From the NCBI GenBank assembly GCA_030704615.1, contig CM060732.1:79881171-79945170 (forward strand): 64,000 bases of DNA. Direction: 5' to 3'. The notes beneath the pieces were generated by a model, which was not told where the DNA came from, ran no database searches, and saw nothing but the letters and a program-made list of their open reading frames with translations. This document shows positions 42,280-54,400 of this stretch, in pieces. Position 1 is the stretch's first letter, and each line of letters begins with the position of its first letter. A program made the translations under genes and the position numbers. Source of the DNA: Takakia lepidozioides (Eukaryota; Streptophyta; Takakiopsida; Takakiales; Takakiaceae).

Positions 42280-45200
42280 TCATGTGAGACCCGCAGCAAT
42301 GGCAACAGCGTGTGCCTGCACCATAGCCAAGGCCTGCTCTGCTACAACACGATCCTGTGCCTTCTTCACCCACTCAGCAGCTAAAGGTTCAGCCTTTGTT
42401 CCTTGCAATCCAGTCTCCAAGATGTGTGCAGCTTCTGAAAGCTTGCCGTCTCTGAGGCATCTTTCCACACGGGTAATGATTGCCTCTACACCTTCAGCTC
42501 CCTTGTCTTCACGAACCTGAAACGGAGCAAATGGAGGTTAGATTATGCTCCACACAAAAGAAGGAAAGAGAGACAGCAGGGGACTTATTCATGGCTCTCC
42601 TTGGCTTTGGCAACCCCTTCAGGCTAGTACCTGAGAATACTCTCCCAGAGCTGCTGTGGGTTTTCACCCACAACAGTAGGCAACTAAGACCAATCACTGA
42701 TGAAAATCTGGTTGCAATAAAAACGACTATTCTTAGATAGCTGACACCCATTAGAAAGCAAAGAGAGAGAAGAGCGGGGTTCAACTCTGACTCAAATCTT
42801 AATGTGTGAGGAAACTCGCGAATAAATAGATGCTAATCACTGCAAGCATAATTACAGTCCACAAACCATGGACCACAGGATGGATCAGAATTCTGACAGT
42901 TTTTTGATGAGAAACTGCTGGGAAATTAAACGATGGTGTTATCTTATCATGCTCAATGGCAGAATAAACAGTTAAAAAGTCCCCACATATCTCCATAATG
43001 GCAACCCACCACATTAGCTTCCCTTTTGTGTGGTCCAGAGCATCTCACAGATGCGTTGAGGTTAACAAAAAGTATAGAATGTACTCGGAAGACATTTTGC
43101 CGTAGCCTTGTGGCCGTAGACCCCACGTGCAGCTTGGGCGGAACAGAGGGAACAGACACTACCTTTGTGAGGAGCTCACTCTGCTAGTGGGACTTACCTT
43201 GGAGATAACAAAACACATAGACACTGAACATATGTGAATCCAATTGGGATCTTGCATCCATGGAGCGCTTTTAATTCAACGCTTGATGATACACAGCAAT
43301 GCTTAGGTCCTGCACTTGAGCCAATTATTTGACAGGTACCTTGATGGCAGAGGCAGTACGGGCAACCAGGTGGGTTAAAAATCCACCCTGGCCTTCTGGA
43401 ATCAGCGCCAGCTCCCTCAAGGGCCCCTGCAAGCTCACAAACTGCACACACAAAGAGAATGAGAGATCCATTCTCAACTCTGCTTTCCATAGTCTTGTGA
43501 CAATTGACCCCACACCAGTAGCTTGCCTACGGCCTTTGCTTAGCCACAAGCAAAGAAAATCTGTAGACATAGAAGAGGCAACCTGGGCTTGCCTTTTCTT
43601 TGAGCTGAGCATCAGTCCATGTGCCAATTTTGAGCACATCTTTTGGCAAAGACAAAAGGGCTGCATCCACCAGCTCATCCTTCCCATGTCCACCAGTTGA
43701 CTGCAGAAGGAGCTCAACTTCTTTCTCTACTGGAGCACCCCTCATCATCGCATCTTCAAAAGCGAAAGTCCCCTACAAACAGATTCAAAGCCAAGAGATT
43801 TTATGTGAATCAAGTCAGGAATGAGGCCCTTGCACCTGAAAGCTGATCGAGTAAATGTTGATATTTGACCACCACACTGCTTTGAGCAATGGTTTTCAGT
43901 GCTGATGTGGTATCATGTGTTCTCTGCCATTCTGTCAACTAGCCAATATATTCACCTACTGCAAGGGGCCATTGTACACTTGTTCGGAATATACTGGTTC
44001 AGCAGGAGCAGTACAAAAAATATTGAAGGGAAAAACAAAAAAAACCAATATAACATGAACAACAAGTTTAAAAGAAGACCCAGCATGAAATCACATTGTT
44101 GCAGAATCAGCAGACACAAAATGGGGAAGGGCTTACCATGGCCAGCTTGTGGGTCGTGTGACTGGCCTTGGCCTCCTCTGACTGCGCATTGAAGGCTGTA
44201 CGCAGTGCTTCTAACTGCCATGCACTTAGCACTGTCAAACACACAGCTAAACTCTGTATGAAAATATGGTACCTTTGTGGACATTTTGTTCAGTGTTGAC
44301 TGCACACACTGGGCATTAGAAATAATCCTTCTCTCTTCCTCACTCAAAAAGCACTTGGTAATGTAGACTGTAAGAATACAGTCAAAACGTGCCAACTTCT
44401 GGCAGAGAAAGAGATGCCCACAATAAACTTTGCTTGTCATTGCTTGGAAGCAATAAGCTCCGAAACTGTGCAGACCAGGTGAAGGGAGAGCAAGAGATAG
44501 GGCAAACAGAGAATCTGACCCCCATAAGCCATGCCTTTCTTTACAGTTTAAAGGAATCTGATTGGTAAAGAGGGCAACCTGGAGGTCAAATGTGATTTAT
44601 CTATCTGCAGAGAGTAAGTCGATGGGCCCATACTTGTATCTGCAGTTCCCGAGTCTCCTGCAATCGTTTGGCTTTCTCCTGTGTAACAGTTGCAGCTGTC
44701 TGGGCTTTTGCAAGCAGCTCCATTCGATCCAACACTCTCTTCGTCTCTTCCTCCTGACATGGAGACAGGACAACCAAGTGCATGTTGTAAGCCAGTTCCT
44801 GCTTTTTCAAACCAATTCCAAAGCGGAAGGTAGGAAAATGAGAGTATCCAAGGTATGAAGAACTACCTTACGTTCCAGTTCATATCGCAGCCTATTCTCA
44901 GCACTTTGGTGCTGTTGTTTCAAACGGGTTTCCGCCCTCTGTCTCTCTTTGTCTAAGTCCTGGGAGCCATGAGGCCAGAAACACGTGTTAGCAAATGCCA
45001 AAGAAGAGCCCATAACATTGCATCAGCAAAAATCTCAACAGCAGTACTAAGGTACAGGGAGCCCGTAGTGAGGTGAAGGGAACCTTTTCAAGTTGGCTGG
45101 CATACTCAGCATCCCTCAGCTGTTGTGCGCGGAGCTCCATCAATTCCCGTTTGTTCTCCGCCTGCAACAAGTTCCAAGAGGATGTAATTATTTTGCAACC

Positions 45201-48200
45201 CATAGCTGCAGATCAAACTATCAGACCATATTCCTATCAGAAGCACTACGGAGGATGTCTCATAATTTGCTAACCCTTAAGCCTACGTGATGCCATCCAT
45301 AGTGCAGAAAACTCAATTTTCCCAGATTTTCTTCTACAGTCTCTTGTAAGTCAGTTTTGGCATTTCAGACACAAATGACATGAAACAAGTCTACCAGCCA
45401 GCCTACACTGCCATTCCTGAGTACAGATCTGGACAGAAGACTACAGAAAGCCCTACACCAAGGGCTATGTTGAGGAACTTCATGGAAGATGGGGGCCTAA
45501 TGCAAACCGAAAAGTACATGAGGAAGCACAGACTCCACATGAAGGAAAGTCCTTAAGCTCTGATTGCACTTGATTCTGAGATTCAAAATCAGTTAAGTAG
45601 TTTAACATTCCAACTCAATCTCTCACACAATTATCACCCCAACATCCATGGCTCCCTTATTGACCATTCAATGTGGTTATTCTAAGTAGAGCTTCCACTC
45701 ACATCAATACCAAGGAGAATTTCACGGAACGTCTTATCTGACGCAGCCACATCCCCTCCTGTACTAGAATGTCTCATTTGTATGTCCTCTTCATCCACAC
45801 GTCCACATTCATCTGCCTGTTGCATCACATAAACTCAAGACCAACATAAGCAATAAGAAATAGAAATGATTGATCTGTTTAACCTCCCCGAGAGCCTGTA
45901 CATTCATGGCAGAAACTATAACAACATGAAAAGACCACATCAACAAACTCTAAATGTCACAGAGAGAATGGACTCGTAATTTATTGTTTGCCATAGCATT
46001 GTGGCCGTAGACCCAGCCCCAACGAGAGGGAACAGACACTACCTTTGTGAGAGTCTCACTCCAGTAGTGGGACTTACCTTGGTATAAATTGGTTCCGGCT
46101 TTCCAGATTTACTCTAGAAAGCCCTTCACACAAGCATCAAGCTGCTGTGTGCGAGCTGCCCAGCAATTAGATCCCAACAGGGCCAGGGCTTTAGGCTCAG
46201 CCCCGAGATTTTGTAAGTTGGTGAGCAGGTGCAGGGACTATGTTCTTCATGGTCCTGCTCTATGATGAGAAAACCCCAGACATTGTAGCAGAAAATGGAT
46301 ATTGTCTTCAGGCCGCCGGCATATCGAGCATTTACAATCTCCTTTCCTCTCTGCATCTGCTTTTTGTTCAAAGGTAGACTACCCACCCTGAGTTTGAATG
46401 GCTGCTTGCTGCAACCTTCATGACTATGCACTGATGTGGATGATGCGCGTAAGAAACAGAACAGAAGTTACGATGACCAACGGGAGTGAAGAACTGAAGG
46501 ATTTGTTTGGCCCTCGAAGGGCCTATGCAATTAGGTTACGCAAGTGTGTACTCTCGTTAATTGACGTACAAACCCTAATAACAAAGGCTCTTCTCCGCGC
46601 TCTTCCATACTTTTTAGCCCTTGAAAAGCTAGAAAAATGCAACTAACCTCATTCATCCTCATTTCAGTATCTTTGTTGAACCTATTTGAATTTTCTTCAC
46701 GAACGTCCCTCAAGTGGTATGCCTCTGAAAGTTTTTCAGTGATCCTTGGAGTGTCACGATGATCTGCTTCCACACCAACCTCCTTCAAGACCTAAGCACC
46801 AATATACACACACAAGCAGTTTCCCTCAGATCCTGTCACGTCTGCAATCCATTACGCGAGCCCAACAAAAAATAATGTTAGCCTGACAAACTGTGATGGT
46901 AAATCCACCATTTTTTGAGGAAGTCCGACCTAACCCAGATAAGTAAACCAATTTCCAAAAGAGACTCCTTTTCAAAGTGCCTCTAACTGCCATGTGTTTT
47001 GCCAGTGTAGCCACAATCCAAACGCAAACATTTGGAAACCCTGCCCTTTTACATCAACAGTGTGACAAACAGAGCAACCATTGCCATGTGTCACATCGGC
47101 TCAAGGTAGATTGCTACAGGAGTGCTGGAATCAACTATTATTTCTTCAATACAAAGTCAATGCCAAATCATAAATCAACACAAATCCCCTAACCTCCTAT
47201 AACCCGGTGGGCAAAAACCCACAGGTATCCTGCAGGGAGAAAGCTATAATGGGTGACATCACAGCAAAGGTTCACAGGGAATGGTCGAACGCATTGTCTG
47301 AGCCCCCTCTTGCCTAATACAAAGTGTGCATTTTTGCCACCCTGAAGTTAGACTACTAGTCAGCTCTCTTAACAAGGGCCAACCCTCCAACCCTCCTAAC
47401 GAGAACCGGTCGTAGTTTCAGGCCATATAAGAACTAGGTCAAGAATATGAGAGTCAAAGACATATTGAGTGACCAACAAGCACCTGCTGTAGCTTGCTCA
47501 CAGACTCTTCAGCATCTGCATCATCAGCTGGACAGCCCTCTGTGGAGTTTACATTCTCTTCAACCTCCTGTTCACCCATTTTGTGATTGAAGAATATTTC
47601 ATCAATGGATTCCTTGAGGCACTCTTCCCTATCATTCTCTTCCTCTGTTGTCAAATGCTGAGTCTCTTCTACTTCTTCCCTTTCTCTCTCTTCCCAAAAA
47701 CTCTGGGCTGGGTTTCTAGCAGTTGTTGCATCACACTCACAACCTGCTTGGCCCAATGGTGGCTCAACTTCTCTGTCTGGCTCTGGTCTCACTTCTTCCT
47801 CTTTGCATGTATGGGAGGGTGTATCCTCTTCCTCAACTCCTACCAAACTGGTCACTGGAATTTCATCCCCCCTCCTCTCTTCTGTGATGATTTCTTCAGG
47901 GGAGACACCATGGGGCTTCTTTTCAGTCTCCCCCCTTGCCTCATCAGCTTGTTGCATTTGCTCATTATCTGACTGACCTTCTGGAAGCTTCTTAGACACT
48001 TTCGAATCCTTAAACAGTGTGTCCTCCAAAGCCCAATACACAGCCGTGGTCACAGCTGCAGCTGTGAATGCAACAACCCCAAATTTGATTGCTGTACCTG
48101 CCATCAACGCTCCCGAGAAGGTCAGGTCCTGTGAGTGGGAAGACAACCACATTGATCGCCCGGTAGAGCTCCAAACTACATCAGCCCTCTCATCTCAATA

Positions 48201-49664
48201 AGTGACCCTAATTCGTTGTTGTGTTGTAGAGTGAAGATGGAGAGAGGTCCTACACACCTGACTTGGTCATTCGAACCAACAAGTGTGAAGTCATCAGGGG
48301 GTCAAAATTTACCAACAAGTTTTGGTCCAGGAGCCAATAAACACACGTGTCCCAATGCATAAGAGATGAAGCACAGGTTAAAACTGATTCCCTGTCCTCT
48401 CTTCCCTGTTGAGCTTTGCAGAACTAATTATGCTATTGAAGAGCGTACATCAAGTCCTTCACAAATCAGTAGACAACAGTAAGTATCAAGGCTTAGGAGA
48501 TCAATGCCTTTGGCTCAAGCATGGTTAGAACAATGAAGCACCTTACTTGGCAAATTCAAAACCTTCAAGGACATCATATCAGTGAATACCTAGAGAAAAG
48601 GAGGAAGGATCTCCTTCTGGAGATGAGTTTGTCCTTGGAGATGGTGGTGGGAAACGTGGTTTGCCTGGATAGCCATTTGCCAATCCGCGTATCCCTGCAG
48701 CTGCTGCACGACATGAATCACCAGCTAGGAAAGGGCGAGCCTGGAAACACCACAGAGAAGGCATATTGCCATGTCAGGCGACGTTCAACAGGAAATACAG
48801 CTCTAGTAGGTTAGGACACAAGTCTAACTAGGTTATTTCCAAGGGTATATGATATTTTCCTAAACCAATGTAAGATGAAAAAGTCCAACCTACAACCCTG
48901 TGACACACCACAACTAACATGTCCCTCATACCAGTGCAGACAAGCAAGCACTTCTCACAGCCTTCCAAACCAAAACCAGATAATTTAAGGAGTAGTCATA
49001 ACTCATTTTACTTTTCAGTCTAGGAGCTAAGACAGCTAGGACTGGAAATTCATGTCGAGCACAGACCAACTGAAGTCAACTCAGCTGGGAAAGAAAAAAG
49101 TACTCCTAACAACATAGCAACACCCAACGAAAAGGTTGACTTAAACCCTTGGCACAACACAAGAGTCAAAGCTTGTCTAAGACTACCAAAGAAGTTCTCC
49201 ATACAAACGTAAGGGTTTAAGGTTTAAAGCAACAAATACTCAAAACCATCTTTAAAAGGTGAGGATGGTAGAGAAGGATCTACTTCCTTTGAACTGCAAA
49301 AAGACTATAACTGCAAATTTGACTTGAACTCACTGTATGCTCTTTAGACATTACATTATCGGGCCTGACATATGCAGAATGGACTCACATCCATACCCAC
49401 TTGGTAGTCTTACAGATGGATAAACACAACAGCATTGATCCAGGTAAAACATTAGTTAATGGAGCACTGCAGCTGTGTTACCCCTGCCACAATGGTTGGT
49501 GGAGGATTCCTTGAGATATGCCCACTTGTTGAAAACCGTCGTGTCAGATGGCTGCTCACCAGACAGAAGGAGGCCAAGGGATCCCTTGGACAGAAAGAAT
49601 GCCTGAGCAGGAGTGACAACAACTCAGAGCTTCTACGCCGCAACAGCCTACTGGCAGCACTCAT
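42280..49664 (-). CDS. MIC60: MICOS complex subunit MIC60 (mitofilin)
   Basis: Twelve exons on the minus strand: 49664-49482, 48740-48590, 48097-47484, 46791-46648, 45816-45703, 45161-45084, 44959-44867, 44753-44634, 44214-44137, 43772-43593, 43441-43340, 42516-42280; 2094 nt, 697 aa. The N-terminus (MSAASRLLRRRSSELLSLLL...RRFSTS) is a mitochondrial presequence. A membrane helix lies at about 112-135 (GTAIKFGVVAFTAAAVTTAV). An acidic stretch follows, then coiled coil from about 403 to 500 (AENKRELMELRAQQLRDAEY...). The mitofilin domain closes the protein (LSLPKDVLKIGTWTDAQLKEK, GGFLTHLVARTASAIK, ERCLRDGKLSEAAHILE, EQALAMVQAH). MIC60 shapes cristae junctions at the inner membrane and in plants is linked to lipid traffic. 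All introns are GT-AG except intron 10, which is GC-AG. Two LINE remnants lie in its introns. Confidence 0.95.
43071..43205 (-). mobile_element. LINE 3'-end remnant (family B) in a MIC60 intron
   Basis: CCCACTAGCAGAGTGAGCTC, then GGCCACAAGGCTACGGCAAA and GAGTACATTC on the minus strand match the ends at 32155 and 45965. TAACAAAA occurs on both sides (43063-43070 and 43206-43213), a probable 8-bp target duplication. About 135 bp, no coding sequence. Confidence 0.75.
43442..43592 (-). other. MIC60: GC-AG intron of MIC60
   Basis: The exon ends CTCAAAGAAAAG at 43593 and the intron starts GCAAGC, ending GTGTGTGCAG before 43441. Reading phase 0 on both sides gives QLKEK/FVSLQGPLRE, matching the family. 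The nearest GT (43582-43581) would add 10 bases and break the frame. AG/GCAAG is the usual context of functional GC donors. Confidence 0.9.
45965..46400 (-). mobile_element. 5'-truncated LINE (family B) in a MIC60 intron
   Basis: The minus strand reads FKLRVGSLPLNKKQMQRGK at its start (about 46400), then the Cys/His region with frameshifts, and ends GGCCACAATGCTATGGCAAA then GAGTCCATTCTCTC. It is the same family as 32155-32721, more decayed. No target duplication seen. Confidence 0.78.
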
Positions 49665-51415
49665 GGCTCAGTGCTACAACAGTTCTGCTCCCTTCCAGTT
49701 GTCGAACTCTTGGCATCACCTGACACCTGTCTTCTACTTCCACTGTCTCTCCCTCCTCCACCTTTTGTTCATTTGTATCGTATAGTAACCTCCACCTGTT
49801 CCTTCCCTTGTGTCAAGAAGCATCAGTTTGCAGCCAAAGAGCCACGTGGTAACCCTTATTCTGCCCACTCAATACTGTTCACCCTTTGAAATCAATGAGT
49901 CACCCTCCTTCAATACAAGTGAGCCATCTCTCACTCTAATTGTATATCTTCACTGGTTGTACTTTCGCAAGACTTCAGCACCACTGATCCAACTCTCCAC
50001 TGCCTACCAGTCCGACCCTGTGGCAATCACCATCACATCTGAGTTCAATTCGAGGGGTACAGTGCTGACACCATGCTTTCTTGTAGCTCTTGAGGCAAGT
50101 CCTTAAAGTCAGCAACCAATTCCAGGCAACCAGATTGTCACCTCCTGCGAAGGACTCTTACAGCAATTTAGAGCAGTGGTTCATTTTCCCAACTGGCTCT
50201 GATGAGAGGGTTTTGGTCCCCTCAGCACTTTAACTGACAGGGGGAGGGCCAAGCTAAACATCCCTTTGAAATTAAGAGTAACTATCAATCACTTCTCTCT
50301 TCTCTCCCCCACAACCTCGTTCCTGCATTCTCTCTCATCCAGCACTCGTGCATGAGGCTACCACTTTAGGTCAATTCCCCAATCCACCCACCTTGCGTGA
50401 ATGTGGATATGGTCAGAAAAGATTTGACTTAAGCTGGCGTATCTGGTGAGAACCATAGGATTCCACTGTCGATAACAAGCAAACGTACTACATGCTCTGA
50501 TGAATGACTCCAGTGCACGAAGTCAGCAGATATTTCTCGGTAAGGTTTCAAGGCATGAAAGATGAAATGTGATCCAGTTTATCACAATCCCCCTCGTAGT
50601 CTCCTATGCACCTGTATCTAATCCATGTGATCCGTTCAGTCAAGTATCCATTGCGAAGGTGCTAATTTGTTCAATTCACCCTCAGGTGGTGGTCATCGAA
50701 CGTCTCAAGTGAAACTATTTTGAACGTGCATCCCAACCGCGCATTACGCGCAGCCCAAGAAGGACACAAATGTACTCACCACCAGACTTCACTAGCACAC
50801 ACAGAGAGGCAGAAAGGGAAGCGCCTACATAAGCGTTCGTGGACCGCTCAACGCTCTGATTTCAAAATTTTGTACAATGCAGACTATATAACCATCTGAA
50901 ACCACCTCATCAAATGCAAGTGCAAGTGTCTCGAACTCGGATTGAGTAAAATTTCCGAAGCGAACAGGACACGGATGCTACACCATATAATCCACACCAC
51001 CTCACAGAATTCATAGCACAAAAGACGAAAAATGAAAATTCAAAGAGGATTCACAACCACATACCTCAGAGTACCTTGTAATCGTATGAACGACAGAAGG
51101 AAGATGGACTCCCACTCCCGCCGAGCTGCAATTAGATTGCATCGCAGACGAATATGCTGTGCGCGCTCTCGCGCATCAAACCCTAAAATCCTTTGAACAC
51201 TGCGACTTTCATCCGGTGGGTGGGTCTGCTTCAGACCGATGGAATTCGTCCCTCAAACCCTAAAGCCTCCCTGGGAAGCACGCTTCACGATTCTTTATGC
51301 TGTTACAGAGATCAACGTCCCAAGAAACAGGAGAACGAGGTAGAGCTATACCAAACAGAGGAAGAGAGGAGGGGCGTGAAAGGGAAAGCGGGAATCAAGT
51401 GCAGCAGCGGCCATC
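49665..51415. promoter_or_regulatory. Divergent MIC60/CCT3 intergenic region with two telo-boxes
   Basis: The two start codons are 1.75 kb apart and point away from each other. AAACCCTAAA occurs at 51178-51187 and 51255-51264; this telo-box is common in promoters of plant translation and growth genes. On the minus strand a splice donor GAG/GTATGTGG lies at 51067-51066, so a MIC60 leader exon (about 51190-51067) with a long 5'-UTR intron is plausible. In that case the shared promoter would be only about 200 bp. Both transcription starts are inferred, not seen. 49760-51060 shows no other gene. Confidence 0.55.
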
Positions 51416-54400
51416 ATGCATGCTCCTGTATTGGTTCTGAGTAAGAAACCGTGCCCTGCATATTTTTTGCTGCCAATGTGTATTGGTTTGAATTGATGAG
51501 AATATGGAATTGGTAATGTAGTCTGCCATTAATGTGCTTGACTGTGAGGCAAGTGCGATCGTCCAAAAGAGTACATGCTGTAGGAAGTTTTGTAATGGCC
51601 GTTGTGCGTGGTTATAAATTAACAGATGATGCAATAAAGCGGGAGACTGGAAGCAGAGTACATCATGCCAATATTCAGGCCGCAAAGGTTGGCTATCTTC
51701 TCCCTTTCATCACGTAGTGAGCTTCTGAAGTGGTCCATTTTTTTCCTGATGCCTAATGTGAGGTTGAGCTCCCATAATTGAGGTCTAAACCATTTGTGTT
51801 CTAAAGATTGGTCTCCTCTATCTGTCTTCCTCTCTCGTCTCTTTCTACATTCCACAATACTGCTCTGTGGTATTCCTTGAGCCCGTTCTAGCAGAATAAA
51901 CCCTATGGGACATAACCCTCCTCTTTATTTTACTGTAATCGTCCATAACTAGTAGCTTCCATAGCTTTCCGCTGGCTTTTTGACACATTTCGTCATCTGG
52001 CGTCTGGCAGGATCCCCATGTTTGTTTTAATCTTGTGTTCCGTTGAGTTAGTTTAAAGTGCCAAAGGGCTGAGTTCCACCCATGCAGGCTGTGGCAGACA
52101 TCATTCGGACCACTCTGGGACCCAGATCAATGCTCAAGATGCTTCTTGATGCTAGCGGAGGTATTCCCATCATTGCTGTGTCTTGTGCGTTTTACAAATG
52201 TCCTTTCTTCAAGTTCATGCATAAGCTTTAGGTCGTGAGATTGTAGTGTATTGTGCTACTATTGAAATTTTGGACTTCTATGAAGTCAAGTAGAGTGCCC
52301 ACTGAGGAGCCATTCTGATTCATTTGTAGATGTACATTCCTCGGTCTACATTGTGAGACTGTGGCCTCTGACTGCTATTGTTGTTCTCTGTGGCAGGGAT
52401 AGTATTAACAAATGATGGGAATGCAATACTCAGAGAGCTGGATGTGGCTCATCCCGCTGCTAAGGTTTGCTTTTAGACACCACAACAGTAGACTTCCAGC
52501 AGTCCATCAGCTTAGAGATGAAATGGCTTAGACTCTGAAGTTTCTTATTATAGCCACTTTTGCTTTTCACAATCTCTGCTACACCATACAGTTTTTAGTG
52601 GCTGATGCTTGGGGGCATATGGCATCCTAAATGCAGACCATGATAGAGCTCAGCCGCACACAGGATGAAGAGGTTGGAGATGGAACTACCTCAGTCATCA
52701 TCCTGGGTAGGTTCTCTTAAGCTTATCTGGATCATCTAGGAGTAAATTGTATTTGACAGGCATATGGACTTCAAATCTCTAATTTCTTGATTGTGGCCAG
52801 GATTTCTGGCTTGGACTGTCGGCCTTCATACCAGTGTGCCTTTTCCAAGACAAAAACTCCTTGGTGCAAGATTTTCTCTATCATGGACTTGCCTGTGTGC
52901 CATATCATTGGTCTGGTTTGCGCTTGCAGCTGGTGAGATGCTCTACGTTGCAGAGGACTTTCTTGACAAGGGCTTTCACCCAACTGTTATATGTCGGGGT
53001 ATGTTCTCCTTTCTGTCTGGATTTATGTCTGCTGGCATTAACTTGTTCATCCATCTCCCCATCAACCCATGGTGCTTGGGTTTTGGAGTTCACTAAATCA
53101 GTGGTTACTGTGTTTATCTCTGGCCTACCAGTAATCTGTGACGAGGACTTGCTGAACATCAAACTTTTGTTACAGGTTGCTGGAGCCCCTAAACATTCTA
53201 AGCAATCTGTGTGGGCCTGTTCAGCTTTCCGATTTGTAATACATTAAGGTATAAGTCTCATTTAGGCTGATTGCGAAGTATTATTGGTTGGAGATGATTT
53301 GACGTTAGATTGGTGCAGCCTGATGTGTTTTGAGTTAGGATCCATGCAACTGTAGCATCCAACTACGAGGTTCACTGCAGCAAACTAGGGTCATGCTCAT
53401 TGCTTGGGTAAGGTTGTGGTAGTATAATGAAGTATAGAAGTGTCAGATGGTGAAGATTGTATGACTGCCATTCCCTGTTTTCTGCAGCATACAACAAGGC
53501 TTTGGAAGATGCTATTGTGGCGCTCGACGAAATTTCATTTGCCATTGATGTGAATGATCGTAAGTGTCCTCGTATATCAACCTTGGTCCAATGATTGAGT
53601 GTTGCTGTGCCCCAAGGTGCAGCCATTGTGAGGCTTTGGGAGGACAATAGATGGGTGCTTATATGGGGTTATGGCATCTCTGTTGGAGTTCTAGTGCTAG
53701 GAGGCTACGGCTGATTTGTTTTTTAAGCTCTCTGTATCTTGAAAAAGCAAGACCTCAAACACTGCAAATTGAACTGAGGAATAAGAGGGAGCAAGAAGAA
53801 TCATACTGGCATTATTCGAGGGTGTCTAAAGTTTTGGCTGTTCTTCAGGTGCTACTTTTCTTACTGAGATTGTGGCTCTCTGGGCAATGTTTGTTTGGCA
53901 TGGGTACAGGTCAAATGATGCTAAATATAGTGCGAACGTGCATTGGCACAAAGTTCACAAGCCGTTTTGGTACTCTAATTGCTGTAAGTTTGTCTCTTTT
54001 TTGTCGAGAAAAGGAGAAATACTTCACGACTCTTTGTATCGTTGTGGGGAGAGACACCACGTTTGTTTGGACAGAGTCCAAAAGGGGGAAGGGAGGAGAG
54101 CAGGTGGGCCAGTACAGTCCTAGAGTAGTTGCTCTAGTAGTGGGACCATCACCGCACAAAGTTGCTTCTGGCCTTCCAGATTCGGTCATGAAGGCTCTTG
54201 ACTCTAGCATTGAATTGATGCAAGTATGCACTTAACTGGTTGCTTTAAATGGTAGCTAGCTTGGTCTCTGCAGAATATGCTGGTCATGGGATTTTGACCA
54301 GGGTATGAAACTTGACATGATATTGGCTATAATGCTTCCGCACCACCGAGCTCAGTTATTACAGGATTTGATTGTTGCAATGAGGATTAGCATTCACATC

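Noticed and set aside
43581-43592. Alternative GT donor for MIC60 exon 10
   Set aside because: It adds 10 bases, shifts the frame into exon 11 and destroys the conserved mitofilin segment.
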